Source of the DNA: Massospora cicadina
Lineage: Eukaryota > Entomophthoromycota > Entomophthoromycetes > Entomophthorales > Entomophthoraceae
NCBI GenBank assembly: GCA_022478985.1
Contig: JAKSZP010013339.1
Span: 79,454 to 143,453, forward strand
Length of the DNA: 64,000 nt
Direction: 5' to 3'
The notes under the pieces are model-generated. The model saw only the letters and a program-made list of their open reading frames with translations. It was not told where the DNA came from and did no database searches. The stretch's first letter is position 1. Each line of letters begins with the position of its first letter. The position numbers and the translations under genes are program-made. Positions 1 through 10,444 of this stretch are shown one piece after another.

Positions 1-123
1 TATGCACAATTAATGTACTTTACCTTAATTCGAAAGGAAAATTAACAATGATGTGACAAAGCGGCTAATCTTGATGTCTTCTTGTTAGTAAGGATTAAGG
101 TATGGCAATATTGTAGAATGATG

Positions 124-423
124 TTACTTTAGAGTTTTTTTAGATTTTATTTTTTGAACTACATAAAAACCCAGAATTGAGGTAAACAAAAACCTTTTTT
201 TAAATATTAGGCTTAAGTGATTGAAATAGATTTTGTTTAAGTTTGTAACTAGTGGTATGCAATTATAAAGCTTAAAAAGTTTTACAATGTCATCTATAAC
301 TGTTGCGCCATCCTCAAGGAAATATTTACAAGCTGAAATCAGTTTTGATTGACCCTGCAATTGTTCAAGTTTAAAACCCTTGTGTATTTTGCTATTTTCA
401 TTTTTATACTCCACTATTTCCAT
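124..423 (-). CDS. Unidentified 99-residue reading frame
   Basis: An uninterrupted ATG-initiated frame lies between the window edge and the decayed chromovirus F. The product is lysine- and isoleucine-rich. A leucine/isoleucine-rich helical stretch (about residues 28-55) is followed by a basic, hydrophobic C-terminus (about residues 68-99). I recognise no domain. A stop codon sits just upstream of the ATG in the same frame, so the frame does not extend without splicing. It could be an exon of a host gene, a fragment of a mobile element, or a chance ORF in AT-rich DNA. The rest of 1-830 holds nothing else I can support, though the 3' LTR of F would be expected somewhere here. Confidence 0.25.
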   Translation of the reverse strand: MEIVEYKNENSKIHKGFKLEQLQGQSKLISACKYFLEDGATVIDDIVKLFKLYNCIPLVTNLNKIYFNHLSLIFKKRFLFTSILGFYVVQKIKSKKTLK

Positions 424-829
424 GCTTTATGATGCAATCTTCTTGAAAATCAAAAATAAAAAGTTGATTAAGCAAAATTATAGATCAATCTTTACATTTC
501 TTTAAGCAGAGTTTATTTTGCTTGGTGGAATTTTGCTGAGGATCATATTCTCTTTGGATAGGAAAGCTCTACATATAGGCTGAGCCTTCCATTACTTAAA
601 TTGGGGCTTCTTTATAGTGGTATTTGGCCTTATCAGATGATTACTGCGGGTAAAAAAGGACAAATTGTTTTGCATTGGATTTGAATTATCCGCTAAGCTT
701 ATCAAAGAGAAAAATATTAGATAAATTCAATCATGATCTCTTGCAGTGTTTTGAACTAGCATAAACTAAATATAGACAAATTGATGATCATATATGTTCT
801 AAAATGGCATATCACCCCTATGAAACGAA

Positions 830-2250
830 GAGCTCATGAATTTTCTTTTTCCAGTGTAAGCAATATCATTTTTCTGATAAATAAATTCTACTATATAATA
901 GTCTTTACCTAATATGATACTTTCGTTGATGCACCAATTCTTTGCTATCCATAATTTCTTCGACCCTATATTAGGTATTAGATGTAGACAGGTTTAATGG
1001 GGATAATCTCAGGTACTATGCCTTCAAATAACATAAGAAGAGATATGTTAATTGTAGGATGGGAATGTAACCCTTCAGGAAGAGAAGCTCAAAGATTCAG
1101 TATTTATTTGGTGCTTCAAATTGTAAGGTCCGATCCAGATATGACTAAATCTGTGGTGGGGTTTTTGTAAAAGATTCCTAGAGTGTACTAACACAAATCT
1201 TACTACTTAAACATTCAGATCTATCTATTATTTTATCAGCCTTGTTTTGTGGCCTTATAGGAAGGACTGAGCGTTTTTGAAATTTAATGATCTTTCAACT
1301 CCTTGGTATTTCTATCATCCAAGGGGCCATGTTCCTACTGAGGGATCTCTAAAAACAAGTCAGTATCTATGGTTAGCAAATAAGGGTAACATTGCTATTG
1401 ACACATGGACTTGGTTATTGTATAAATATTTGGCCAATCTGTTCCAGTCCCTCCAGTCTATCTGGCATCCAAACAAAAAAGAGGGTATTTTTCAAGTACC
1501 TGTTGACCCTTTCTGTTTGTAAACCCATTGTGGATGGAAAGCTGTGGATCTACAGGACTTGATATGCAAGCTTTTAGCAGGGTGTCCCAAAATATTTAGA
1601 TTTTTTGTGATATAGTTTGAATATTCTCTTCTGGAACCTCATGAAGAAAGACTTCTCCATGAAAGTGTCACTTCTCCCTTGAAGGTAACTTGTGAGGTTC
1701 ATAGGTTGAACTCAGCTTACTTTGTTAGTAGTCTACCATCACCACAGTTAAATCAGATTCTCAGGATTTTGGCAAAGCGGTTATAAAATCCAAGCCTAAG
1801 GATGATCAAGGTTTATTTGGCTGTTGAAAAAGAGAAAATTATTCATTTGGCTAATTATGACAGGGTATAACACGGGCATAGATCAAGAATTAGATCACAT
1901 ACTTCTTTGATTATCAAATCAAAGCAGGCTACTAATAATGTCTGGTATTAGTTATTTAGCCTTGTAACTCAAGATCTTAGGCCATCCTATACTTGTGGCA
2001 AGTCTCTAAGATCTCTTTCCATAAGCCCTGATATGGATCCACAATTTCTCAAACGTAACATTTTTGTTACAAAAGAAGACCTTAAACCAAGCGGAAGCTC
2101 CAATGACTATGTCCTTCCAGAGCTCTCAATTAAACTTAGTCCTCATTTAAACACTTAATTTTCTATTTATTCTTTAGCCTAAACCTTCATGAGAGCTAGA
2201 CTTTATGGACAACATGGTAGCATTAATGAATTCATCCAGGTCATTATTGG
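830..2250 (-). pseudogene. Chromovirus F integrase with C-terminal chromodomain remnant
   Basis: In broken frames I read DFITALPKS near 1770-1790, the segment holding the first catalytic Asp of the integrase DDE core. Further on is STAFHPQ, from the motif before the catalytic Glu; the QTERVN equivalent is frameshifted. Near 1030-1130 a GPY/F-like stretch (WIGPYNL) is followed by a GYIPIL segment. Around 900-970 VEEIMDSKELVHQRKYHI matches the first half of a chromodomain. This order is that of chromoviruses, whose chromodomain is thought to guide integration to marked chromatin. Many stops make it non-functional. The family assignment is firm, the exact limits are approximate. Confidence 0.7.
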
Positions 2251-2289
2251 CAAAATATAGCTTAAGGGTTAAACTTAGAAGACCTGGAA

Positions 2290-3103
2290 ATTAGATTATC
2301 CTTACCTGTCATATTCAGTTTTTATATCAAAGTAAGCTAATTCAAGATGCCATCTTTTCTTCCCTCTAATCCATCCATTGAGGATTCTGATAAGACCTTA
2401 GTGCCTTATGGTCTGTGTAGATAGCTTTGGGCCACTTGGCATAGATGAGTGATGTTACCACTTTTGCACAGATGTCACAATGGTGAGCAATTTCTTGTCC
2501 TAGATTAAGTTGTTATCTCCTGTCAGCAGCATTTTCGTACTAAAGCAGAAAATAGAATGCTCAGAACCATCCTCACCCTGTTGTAAAAAAGCTGCCCCTA
2601 TTGCACAGGTAAGAATTCAGCAATGGATGATATAAGTAATAGTATTTAATTCCAAAACTAGATAATTGAGGAAGTTCTTTATCTCTTGATAGGCCTACTC
2701 CTCTGTAAATCCCCATGAAAATTCACTTTTTCGTGTCAACTCTATTAAAAGGGCTGTAATTATATAAGATCATACAGAGAAAAGTCTAAAAAGTTGATTA
2801 TTCTCAGAAAGTTAAAAACTCCAATTTGATTAGAAAGAGTTTTTTAGATCCTTAATAGCCCTTAAGTTGTTAAGGAAACTGCAATTTAGCCTTTGAATAC
2901 TACATCTGCAAGAAGGTCACTAAATAATTGTGGAACTCATACTCCAAACTTTTAACTTGAGGCGTGCTTATGAATTAGTTTCAGGACTGATTTGGCATAT
3001 GGGAATATGGTGTTTTTAATTTCTGATAATATAGGAAGTCATACATATAGACAACACAACAATGCATAAGCAATCATTCAAGATTGTGATCAATCAAACG
3101 TTG
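2290..3103 (-). pseudogene. Chromovirus F reverse transcriptase (3' half) and RNase H remnant
   Basis: Just inside the insertion point the frame reads RLIDHNLE, a stop, then LLMHCCVVYMYDFLYYQ. That is the RT segment carrying the catalytic YxDD box, here changed to YMYD (3038-3049). Between about 2760 and 2400 the RNase H signature appears as GAAFLQQGEDGSEHSI, and later RWHLELAYFDIK, which is the end of RNase H. Several in-frame stops and shifts are present. It continues the RT half found at 10445-11000 on the far side of element A. Confidence 0.75.
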
Positions 3104-3581
3104 TGTTAATTTCTCTGCGTCTGGGTCCACTGTCACCGAGCTGGATTTGCACAGGGTATATCCACTGAACAACACAATCAAACAATATGAGGATCACCAA
3201 TTCTTATGATAAACTTGATAAAATATATATGGAGCTATTGCCCCTTATTTCTACCTTTATTTTAAATTATCTTGCAGACCATTCTGCGCTCCTATTTTCC
3301 TCATAAAAGACTACCCCCTTTTTAATCTTCCATCAGGCTCTTTATACCTTGATTCCCCAGCCAGTTGAATCCTCAGCTTGGTATCTTCTATTCTTCTTCC
3401 TTATTTGAGCTGCTCTCATTTGTATCAAATCTTGGCGTGATTACTCTCAATTCGCAGAATGTTCATTTTGCTCAATTATAATTTGTGTATCCCTTTTTCA
3501 TAAATCTAGAGACTCATCTTGATTCACCTTTGATCTGCTGATATGGGTAGCATATTGTCCAGTCATATCAACTTCCTGACA
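3104..3581 (-). repeat. Element A 3' LTR
   Basis: This 478-bp direct repeat matches 9960-10439 at roughly nine positions in ten by eye. On the plus strand it begins TGTTAATTT and ends TTCCTGACA, so on the element strand it starts TGTCAGG and ends AACA. A polypurine tract abuts its upstream end. Confidence 0.92.
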
Positions 3582-3593
3582 TTACCCCCCCTT
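3582..3593 (-). other. Element A polypurine tract
   Basis: On the element strand the bases directly before the 3' LTR are AAAGGGGGGGTAA. This purine run at the LTR edge is the expected RNase-H-resistant primer site for plus-strand DNA synthesis. It fixes both the orientation and the LTR boundary. Confidence 0.85.
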
Positions 3594-3659
3594 TGACTAA
3601 ATGATAGGCTCTTACTGTTTGTATGCTTGAAGGAACTTCGCATGGACTCAGTTGAAAAT

Positions 3660-4700
3660 CTGACCCCCAGCAGGTTCCTTAATCATGTAGACATCCATGC
3701 CAGTCTTCTCGATAATCTCAAATGGGCTGACCCAAATGTGGAGAGCTTATTTTTTCGTCTGAATCCATGCTTGTTATGAAATAAAACATAATTACCTACA
3801 GAGAATAATGGAAGTCCGCTCTGGCGCTTCTGGTTGGCCACCTGGTCACGAATTTTCTTAGCCAAACTGGTGGAGTAGGCTTCAGTTTGCAACTTGATCA
3901 ATGTATCTGTGAGTTGCCTCAGATATCGCTGAGGATTCACACCACCAGTGTCCTCTACACACGAATATAGCAAGGCAGGCAGAGCCAGATGTCGACCATA
4001 CAGCAGTTGAAAGGGACTCTTACCAGTGGCAGAATGATAGCTGATATTATAAGTGAACACAGTAGTAGGTAGAAGAGCACTCCATTCCAAGGACTGATCC
4101 GTTATCAATTTGTGGAGTATGTTTACTAGGGTTCCGTTAACTTGCTCCACCATCACATTTGATTCTGGATGCTAGGGGGTGGTCAAAACCCCACGAATCG
4201 CCATCAACTCATTTATTTTTAGCAGGATATGAAAAGTAAAGTTGGTTCTGTTGTCCATCAGGATGAACTGCGGGAAGCCATGCTGCTGTATAGCACATTC
4301 CATAATAAAATTGGCAGTGGTGACCGCGCCCAAGTCGCTAATAGCCCCAGCCTCTACCCATCGGGTCAAATGATTGATGGCGACAATTTTATACTTGGAT
4401 CAGTTGGCACTAGTTGGCAGAGGTCCCACTACATCATTGGAAACAATGTGCCATGCGAACCAAGGCTTCCCTAAAAGATAGGTGGTTTTCTTATGGAAAG
4501 GTTTTTCAACTTGAAATTGATAGCAACAGCTAATAGTTTCCAGTATGTCATAATGCATGCTTTCCCAGAAGTATTGGGGTTGCAAAAACTCCAGTGTCTT
4601 CCACAAACCTCCATGGCCTACAGCCCGATGAGCATCCATAATTATTGTGGGTCTATTTGAAGGCTTAGGAAATTTCAGCGTCAAGTCTCCAATCCGCTTG
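3660..4700 (-). pseudogene. Element A integrase
   Basis: Three consecutive frame segments cover the domain. The first (4684-4400) has the zinc-binding part with HRAVGH, then CCYQFQ where the second Cys of the CxxC pair is lost, and WHIVSNDVVGPLP with the first catalytic Asp. The second (4369-4172) has ILMDNRTNF with the second Asp. A TAG stop then follows where the YHPE motif is expected. The third (4156-3683) begins MMVEQVNGTL with the catalytic Glu and runs to the C-terminal domain, ending about 90 bp from the polypurine tract. There is no chromodomain and no room for the antisense frame seen in B and C2. Confidence 0.85.
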
Positions 4701-4801
4701 TATAATTCTCCCCCTCATATGAAGGCACCCTCCCTGAGTCCATCTAACACCTTGCTCACTTGCGGCGGCTCATCCTGGTATTTGTTCACCATCATTTTTT
4801 C

Positions 4802-5230
4802 TTACATTATATTAGCTAGATCTGCTGTGATAGCGACTGTGGGCAGTTGAGACAGACAATCCGCGTTTTGATGTTTTGCCCCAGGTTGATGTAAGATCTC
4901 AAAATCGTAAGCTTGCAGCTTCAGAGCCCAACGTGCGAGCCATCCTTCCAGTTCACACAGATTCTGTAGCCAGCGCAAGAAAGCATGATCCATCACTACT
5001 TGAAATCTTATCCCATGCAAATATACCCAAAATTGTTTGTAAGTGTAGATCACAGCTAAACACTCCCACTTGGTTATGGTGTAGTTTTGTTCATGACAGT
5101 TCAAGCTCTTACTATAGAAGGCGACAGGATGTTCCACGCCGTCATCATCCTTCTGGGATAATACTTCCCCAATAGCAGCTAAGGATGCATCCATTTGTAC
5201 TATGAATGGCTTATTGAAGTTGGGTTATTG
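4802..5230 (-). pseudogene. Element A RNase H
   Basis: A 130-codon open segment (5194-4802) starts at MDASLAAIG, the first acidic residue of the Ty3-type RNase H. It continues with HPVAFYSKSL, KWECLAVIY (Glu) and VMDHAFLRWL (Asp), and ends in HQNADCLSQLP. The key acidic residues are visible. The segment is uninterrupted but separated by shifts from RT upstream and integrase downstream. It degrades the RNA strand during reverse transcription and forms one polyprotein with RT. Confidence 0.88.
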
Positions 5231-5374
5231 CAAAATGGGTGCACTTGCTAATGCGGTATGCAATACATCAAAAGTGTTCTGGCAGGTTCCATACAATCAA
5301 AAGGAGAGTTATTCTCTAATAGCTTGAAAAAGTGGTGCCCCAATACAACTGAAATTGGGAATGAACCGTTGATA

Positions 5375-6060
5375 TTACCAAACCATTCCCAGAAACAACT
5401 GAATGTCCCACTTATTTCCTGGATGCATCATCTTTCCTATCGCTTCCACTTTAGCTGGCTGTGGTTTAAACCCTTTTGAATCCACAACAAAACCAATGTA
5501 TTTCAATTGCTCATTAAAGAAATGGTACTTACAAGGCTTAATTTTGATATTAACGGCAGTGAGGCACTGAAACACTTGCTCCAAGTGGGCCAGATGCTCT
5601 ATGAACATTTGCAAAAACACATAGATGTCGTCAAGGTAAACTAAGATGCAGGACAGATTTAAATCCCTAAAATTCTATCCATGGCATGCTGGAATGTAGC
5701 TGGAGCATTACACAATCCTTGCAGCATGCGTGTTGGCTGGAACAACCCTCTCGAGGTGATGATCACACATTTCTCCCATTCCATTGGTGGCAATTTGATC
5801 TGCCAGTACCCCAAGATCAGATCCATGGCAGAAAAAATAGTTCGCCCCACCCAATCAGTCCAACGCATCAGCAATCCGTGGTAGAGGGTAAGAATCCTTC
5901 TTCATGATGTTATTAAGTTTACAATAGTCAATAACCACCCAATTTGAGCCATCCTTCTTTTTTATGATGAGCACAGGTGATGCCCAGAGACTGTTTGATG
6001 GCTCTAGCATCCCTTTCTCAATAAGCTTATCCACTTCGTTGGAGACAACCTCTTCTGCTG
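5375..6060 (-). pseudogene. Element A reverse transcriptase
   Basis: The fingers region reads SPVLIIKKKDGSNWVVIDY near 5930-5995. It is followed by FSAMDLILGYWQIKL (first catalytic Asp), LQGLCNAPATFQ, and the YLDD active site at 5627-5638, which is intact. The thumb and connection follow as KYHFFNEQLKYIGFVVDSKG. Stops and shifts split the frame at about 5640-5660 and upstream of 5870. The wording is close to that in B and C2, so these three families are related. Confidence 0.88.
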
Positions 6061-6369
6061 CTCTGGATGTCTAATAGGACGTGAACACATGGGAGGGTGA
6101 TCCTGTATCAATCTGATGCACCACTCCTTGAGCGCACCCCAAGTCATTATCATTATTTGTAAAAATATTTTTTTACTTTTCAAATAATGCCATAGCCTTA
6201 TCTTGCTGATCCACCAATAGTCCTGTGAGCGCTTCCTGCGGAACTACAGTCAGTACGCCAAATGAGGCGCAAGCCAGTAGTCCAAGATCTTCCCATGAGC
6301 CAAAGTCATAAATATGTAAAACTTCCCCAATAGGGACAAAGTGTAAGTAAGCCACCACTTGGTGCTACC

Positions 6370-6575
6370 TATTAATTATTGTCTCCTTCTGTAGGTTCGC
6401 GAGCAGCACCTTCAACTTTCTGTTCCCAGAAAACAGAAACCCTGGAGCCACGTGTGGTTTGAGCTGCAAGTGCTGATGAAGCACCAGGATTTCTCCATAC
6501 AGTCCCTTATGGACTTTGATTTTGACCCCAGTCCCTATTATGCCCTGGTGTCCAGATGGTAAGCTTAAAGGGCGC
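6370..6575 (-). pseudogene. Element A dUTPase-like module between protease and RT
   Basis: Reading down from about 6575 the frame gives LPSGHQGIIGTGVKIKV, then GLYGEI, then KPHVAPGFLFSG and KVLLANLQKE. The same pattern recurs at the same place in B (57478-57690) and C2 (41115-41342). It matches the beta-strand signature of trimeric dUTPases: a TG near the start, a YG turn, and a GVID-like turn followed by G-E-I and a V-L-L-x-N strand. In A the GVID turn reads GFLF, so the catalytic Asp is absent. Assignment is by pattern only. A linker without enzyme origin remains possible. Confidence 0.5.
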
Positions 6576-6681
6576 GTTGCTTGAAGTGGGATTTTTTTAT
6601 ACTCATATATCTGGTTGGGGAGGATCTTGGTCCGCTGACTCAGATGCTGATAGCAAACGGGGATAACTACATCACTGTATG

Positions 6682-7203
6682 CTAGATTGACTTGAAGGAG
6701 TGGACTGGATCCATTGGGATTCCACCAGAGGAAAAATATACTGGAATCTGTTGGACAAACATAGTAAGGGTTTCTTCTGCCATATCTATTATAATGTCAA
6801 ATTTCCTCATGAAAGCTGCACCAATTAACATATTGTAGTGGTTATTTGACAAAACCACTGCCAGAGAAGACACCTGTACTGACCCAAATCATAGAGGCAA
6901 CGCGCTATATGCTCCTTCCAACACAGTGCTATGCATTCCTGCCATCCCATATACTACTCAATGGTCCACATCCAGTTTCAACATAAGTTTGGCCACTAAC
7001 TGGGTGGAGACTATGTTCACAGGCGCTCCCGTGTCTATGATCGCGCGTATTTTTGTGTTTTGAACAAATATGTCACAATAAGTACATTCCAAGTAAGAAG
7101 AATCATCAGTGTTTATTACTTGTATATTCAAGGGTCTTGTGTTACTTAAAAAGGAAGAAATACCCTTGTCGACCTGAGGATATTCACTAGCGATTTTTTC
7201 CAT
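6682..7203 (-). pseudogene. Element A aspartic protease (retropepsin)
   Basis: The frame 7203-6958 contains IRAIIDTGAPVNIVSTQL, with the catalytic Asp-Thr-Gly at 7027-7035 intact. A shift follows, and a second segment (6873-6682) carries YNMLIGAAFMRKFDI, the conserved C-terminal part of retroviral-type proteases. It would cut the Gag-Pol polyprotein and act as a dimer. It lies between the Gag zinc knuckle and the dUTPase-like module. Confidence 0.87.
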
Positions 7204-7500
7204 TGGAATAGATGTTAACCCATATTAAAGAAGAGACGTTTAGTGAAGAATCCGCGTTGCTGGTGCCAGTCTGTTCCAGTATCTGCCACGCATATGGTTT
7301 CTGCACATCTTGGCAGAATTCAGCCCAATTGGGTGAACTCTTACTCAAAGAAGCAGAAGTATCCAGAAAAAGCTGCTGGTAAAACAAATTGTCCAATTGA
7401 GGTTCAATTTTTTACTTGTAAAGTTGTTTGGCAGGTATTAGGGACAAGTGAATTAAGCTTAGTGGAGGTAGAGCGTCCCGTCTCTACTCTGCTAGAGCTT

Positions 7501-8918
7501 TTCCCTGCTCAGTTATCATAGTTGGCATTGCATAAACTTGTGGCTTTCTAGGGCAATTGACTTCATAATGCTCTCTTTGTCCGCACTGGAAGCAAGTGTT
7601 CATAAAAGGTGCACGTATATAATTTGGGCTGGAAGGACCAGGTCGAGAATTGCCAATAAGGTTCCATGGTTGCAGTCAAACTGGTGAAGCGTACATGAGA
7701 TGGAAAGGGTCTACTGACTTATATGAGTGATGATTACATTCCAGTGGCTGATAACTCAGTCGCTGCACCTGATATTCAGAAAAGGATGGAGTGGGGGCAT
7801 GGAGGGTTTTTGGGCTATATTGGGGGCGCCGTTCATGGCAGATAGTCGACGTAAGGCGTTCATGATTCAAATGACGCTGGTATCCCCATCCAACACATGG
7901 GACATAGCGTTATATAGTTCCTGATATGGTTTGACTGCTGCAATCATCGTGATTCCTACATCCTCAGTGGTTAAAATATTAACCCCAAGTAGAATGTGAG
8001 CTTCCACTGAAAACTGCTCAACGAATTTTGACAAGGTCTCGTTTTGGTTAAGCTGTATATCCATAAATTCAGCTTTCCATTGAGACATCTTGTTAGCACT
8101 TCCAAACAACTGGAGAATAATTGCTTTTACTTGTGCGTAAGACACTGAGCTATTTGAAAGATAGCAGGTCACTTGGTCAGCGCTTTCCACATCTAAAGCG
8201 GACAGTAACAACTTCACTTTTTGTTTATTAGTAGCTTCTTCCACAGCAAATTTGAAACGTTTAAAATAACTGTGTAGGTTTACATTATGACTGAAAGGGG
8301 GTAACTTTTCGATCCAGTCAAATTCACTCAGCTCTATGGTTCTTCTGCAAGGGGCAGACGAATTTGTTTTGGAGCGACTATGGGAGCCATCATTTGATGT
8401 GTTATCATGACACCATCCAGATGAGCTTGAATTTGTCAAAGCGGAATCAGAAGAAGTGTCATCACATGGGGGTCCATCATACCGCTTGATGGATACTCGT
8501 TTGCTGATCCATAACATTCTTTCCTCAAGTCACCACTAACTGCCCCATTTCCCCTGGCTCCAGTATTCCCTATGAATTGTTTGCTAAACAGCTGTTCCGT
8601 TTTAACTGAAGCACATCTACACCGTCCATCCTTCCATTATTGTTGCAGCATGTTATATTGATGTTGCAATTCTCGGCATAATTCATTTTCCTCATTCAGT
8701 GTTTGTTCCATAGTTTGTAATTGCAAAAGAACTTTCTCAATTCTATTCTGCAGGTGGGTTTGTTGTATTGCGTTATCCGCTTGCTGGTTGGCATTGTTTA
8801 TTTGGTCAACAAGGAAGGATCATTCCTGCACCAATTTCTCATTGGCCCATCAAAAAGTATCAATGCGGTCTTGCATGTCCGCATACTCACTTATCTCACC
8901 GATAGGGAGAGGGGAGGT
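7501..8918 (-). pseudogene. Element A Gag: end of coiled coil, capsid and nucleocapsid
   Basis: From 8918 to about 8620 the coiled coil of the upstream frame continues with three in-frame stops (a glutamine-rich stretch with NRIEKVLLQLQ). The frame 8517-7867 (216 codons) is the capsid-like part. A serine-rich lead is followed by LPPFSHNVNLHSYFKRFKFAVEEA, a helical region, and FVEQFSVEAHILLG. The nucleocapsid zinc knuckle CFQCGQREHYEVNC (7553-7594) is a perfect Cx2Cx4Hx4C. It is the structural protein that packages element RNA. Confidence 0.82.
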
Positions 8919-9857
8919 TCATTGGCATTCCACCTGACTAATGACTTCCAATTGTGTAACTTGACTAATGAGTTGGCTATACTTGGTAGACGTTGACTGA
9001 AGAATAAGCGCGTTAGCAGATGTTTGCTGGGTATCCCATTCAATATGGAGTTGATCTAAATCTGTCAATAGAGAGCCAACTTGGGCCACCAATTGCAGTT
9101 CCATCAGGGTCATTCTTTCCTTGAGCTGAGCAATTATGGCTTCAAGAGCTTCTGCCCATTCAGCTAGCTTCATCATGCTGCTCTCAGTATTATTCCCCAA
9201 GGTTGTCACATCCTGAATCCACTCCGCGGATAGGCCATGCTGTTCTAGTAGTTCTCTTATTATTTGATGTAATTCTGAGTTTAACTGTGGTACTAGAATG
9301 TACAAATGATGGCGAACATCCCCAACACAATGATTCATCTGTGCCAGCGCCCCTTGTATTTCCGAGAACAAACAACTGATGCAGTCAAGCAGGAGGCAAG
9401 TATCATGCTGTTGTGCTTGGGTGAACTGCAATACATCTCCAATTTCAATGTTATGGAGAGCCAGGGCACGTAGTAGCTGGCGAATCGAAGGTTGCACATA
9501 AGTGACTAAGTATTTCTCAATTCTGTGAGTACTGAGGCGGTGAGCTAACCCCATAGTAGTGGCGTCTAAATAAGACATGTACAGTGCATATCGATTCTCT
9601 TGATCGCGTTGGGTATAGAATAAACTCACGGCATTTTTCCCACTCTCATCCTCATATAGGCAATACCCGTGCAGCAACCATTCCATAATAATTCTTGGTT
9701 GTTGTGGAGTCACATTAGTGGAGCGTCCATGTTGGTTAGTCGTCAGCCCTGGGCAATTCTCAGATTGCACAGTAATCATAATTACATCATCCCCTGGTTC
9801 AGTAACAGTAAAATAATGTTGGTTCCGAGTTAGGTATCTCCTGAGCTTCTTCAGCAT
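8919..9857 (-). CDS. Element A Gag N-terminal coiled-coil region, 312 codons open
   Basis: This is the longest uninterrupted frame in the window. The ATG at 9857 lies about 85 nt downstream of the primer-binding site and is the natural gag start. Residues 1-110 show no familiar motif. From about 120 the sequence is rich in Leu, Gln, Glu and His with heptad-like spacing, and from about 215 to 310 it is a clear coiled coil. The frame stops 300 bp before the capsid, but coil-like sequence continues past the stop, so I read it as the front of one long Gag of more than 700 residues. Such a long N-terminal extension is unusual for Ty3-type Gag, but families B and C also start with coils. A separate pre-gag protein is the alternative. 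Confidence 0.75.
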   Translation of the reverse strand: MLKKLRRYLTRNQHYFTVTEPGDDVIMITVQSENCPGLTTNQHGRSTNVTPQQPRIIMEWLLHGYCLYEDESGKNAVSLFYTQRDQENRYALYMSYLDATTMGLAHRLSTHRIEKYLVTYVQPSIRQLLRALALHNIEIGDVLQFTQAQQHDTCLLLDCISCLFSEIQGALAQMNHCVGDVRHHLYILVPQLNSELHQIIRELLEQHGLSAEWIQDVTTLGNNTESSMMKLAEWAEALEAIIAQLKERMTLMELQLVAQVGSLLTDLDQLHIEWDTQQTSANALILQSTSTKYSQLISQVTQLEVISQVECQ

Positions 9858-9940
9858 ACCATGCTCAGAACCTGATCAGGTTAGGTTGGAACAAATGAGG
9901 ATTTGTCATTGTATTTTCCCCGCTATAGTTGCTAAGTGGC

Positions 9941-9958
9941 CCCCTGTAGTGAGCACCA
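9941..9958 (-). other. Element A primer-binding site
   Basis: On the element strand TGGTGCTCACTACAGGGG begins one base inside the 5' LTR. It starts with TGG, complementary to a tRNA CCA end. The same 18 nt recur in element B (59850-59867), a separate family with unrelated LTR sequence, so the match is unlikely to be chance. I cannot name the tRNA from sequence alone. Confidence 0.85.
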
Positions 9959-9959
9959 C

Positions 9960-10439
9960 TGTTGATTTCTCAGCGTCTGGGTCCGCTGTCACCAAGTTGG
10001 ATTTGAACAGGGTATAGCCACTGAGCAACCCAATTGAACGATATGAGGATCACCAATTCTTATAATAAAAGTTGATAAAATATATATATAGCTATTGCCT
10101 CCTATTTCTACCTTTTTTTAAATTACCTCACAGACTGTTCTGCACTCCTCTTTTCCTCATAAAAGACTACCCCCTTTTTAATCTTCCATAAGGCTCTTTA
10201 TACCTCAATTCCCCAGCTGGATGCATCCTTGGCTTGGTATCTTCTATTCTTCTTCCTTTTTCGAGCTGCTCACATTTGTATCAAATCTTGGCGTGATTAC
10301 TCTCAATTCGCAGAATGTTCTCATTTTGATCAATTATAATTTGTGTATCCCTTTTTCATAAATCCTAAGACTCATCTCGATTTCCCTTTGATCTGCCAAT
10401 ATGGGTAGCATATTATCCAGTCATATAAACTTCCCAACA
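9960..10439 (-). repeat. Element A 5' LTR
   Basis: This 480-bp copy pairs with 3104-3581. The plus-strand start TGTTGATTT and end CCCAACA define the inverted TG/CA termini. On the element strand, near the U5 end, sequences resembling a tRNA A box (TTGCTCAGTGG) and B box (TGTTCAAATCC) lie 19 bp apart. That is closer than in tRNA genes. Confidence 0.92.
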
Positions 10440-10444
10440 CATTG

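Larger units (their letters stand above)
3104..10439 (-). mobile_element. Ty3/gypsy LTR retrotransposon A, nested in F
   Basis: Both LTRs, the primer-binding site, gag, protease, RT, RNase H, integrase and polypurine tract are present in the usual order on the minus strand. The flanking 5-bp target copies are CGTTG (3099-3103) and CATTG (10440-10444). They differ by one transition, as expected for an old duplication. It lies inside the RT gene of F, in frame. Catalytic motifs of protease (DTG), RT (YLDD) and integrase (D, D, E) are still intact, unlike in elements B, D and E, but pol is broken by stops and shifts. Confidence 0.93.

Noticed and set aside
4229..5907. Plus-strand frames of 67-99 codons across 4229-5907
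   Set aside because: They lie exactly opposite integrase, RNase H and RT of element A, and their peptides are reverse-frame shadows of those domains.
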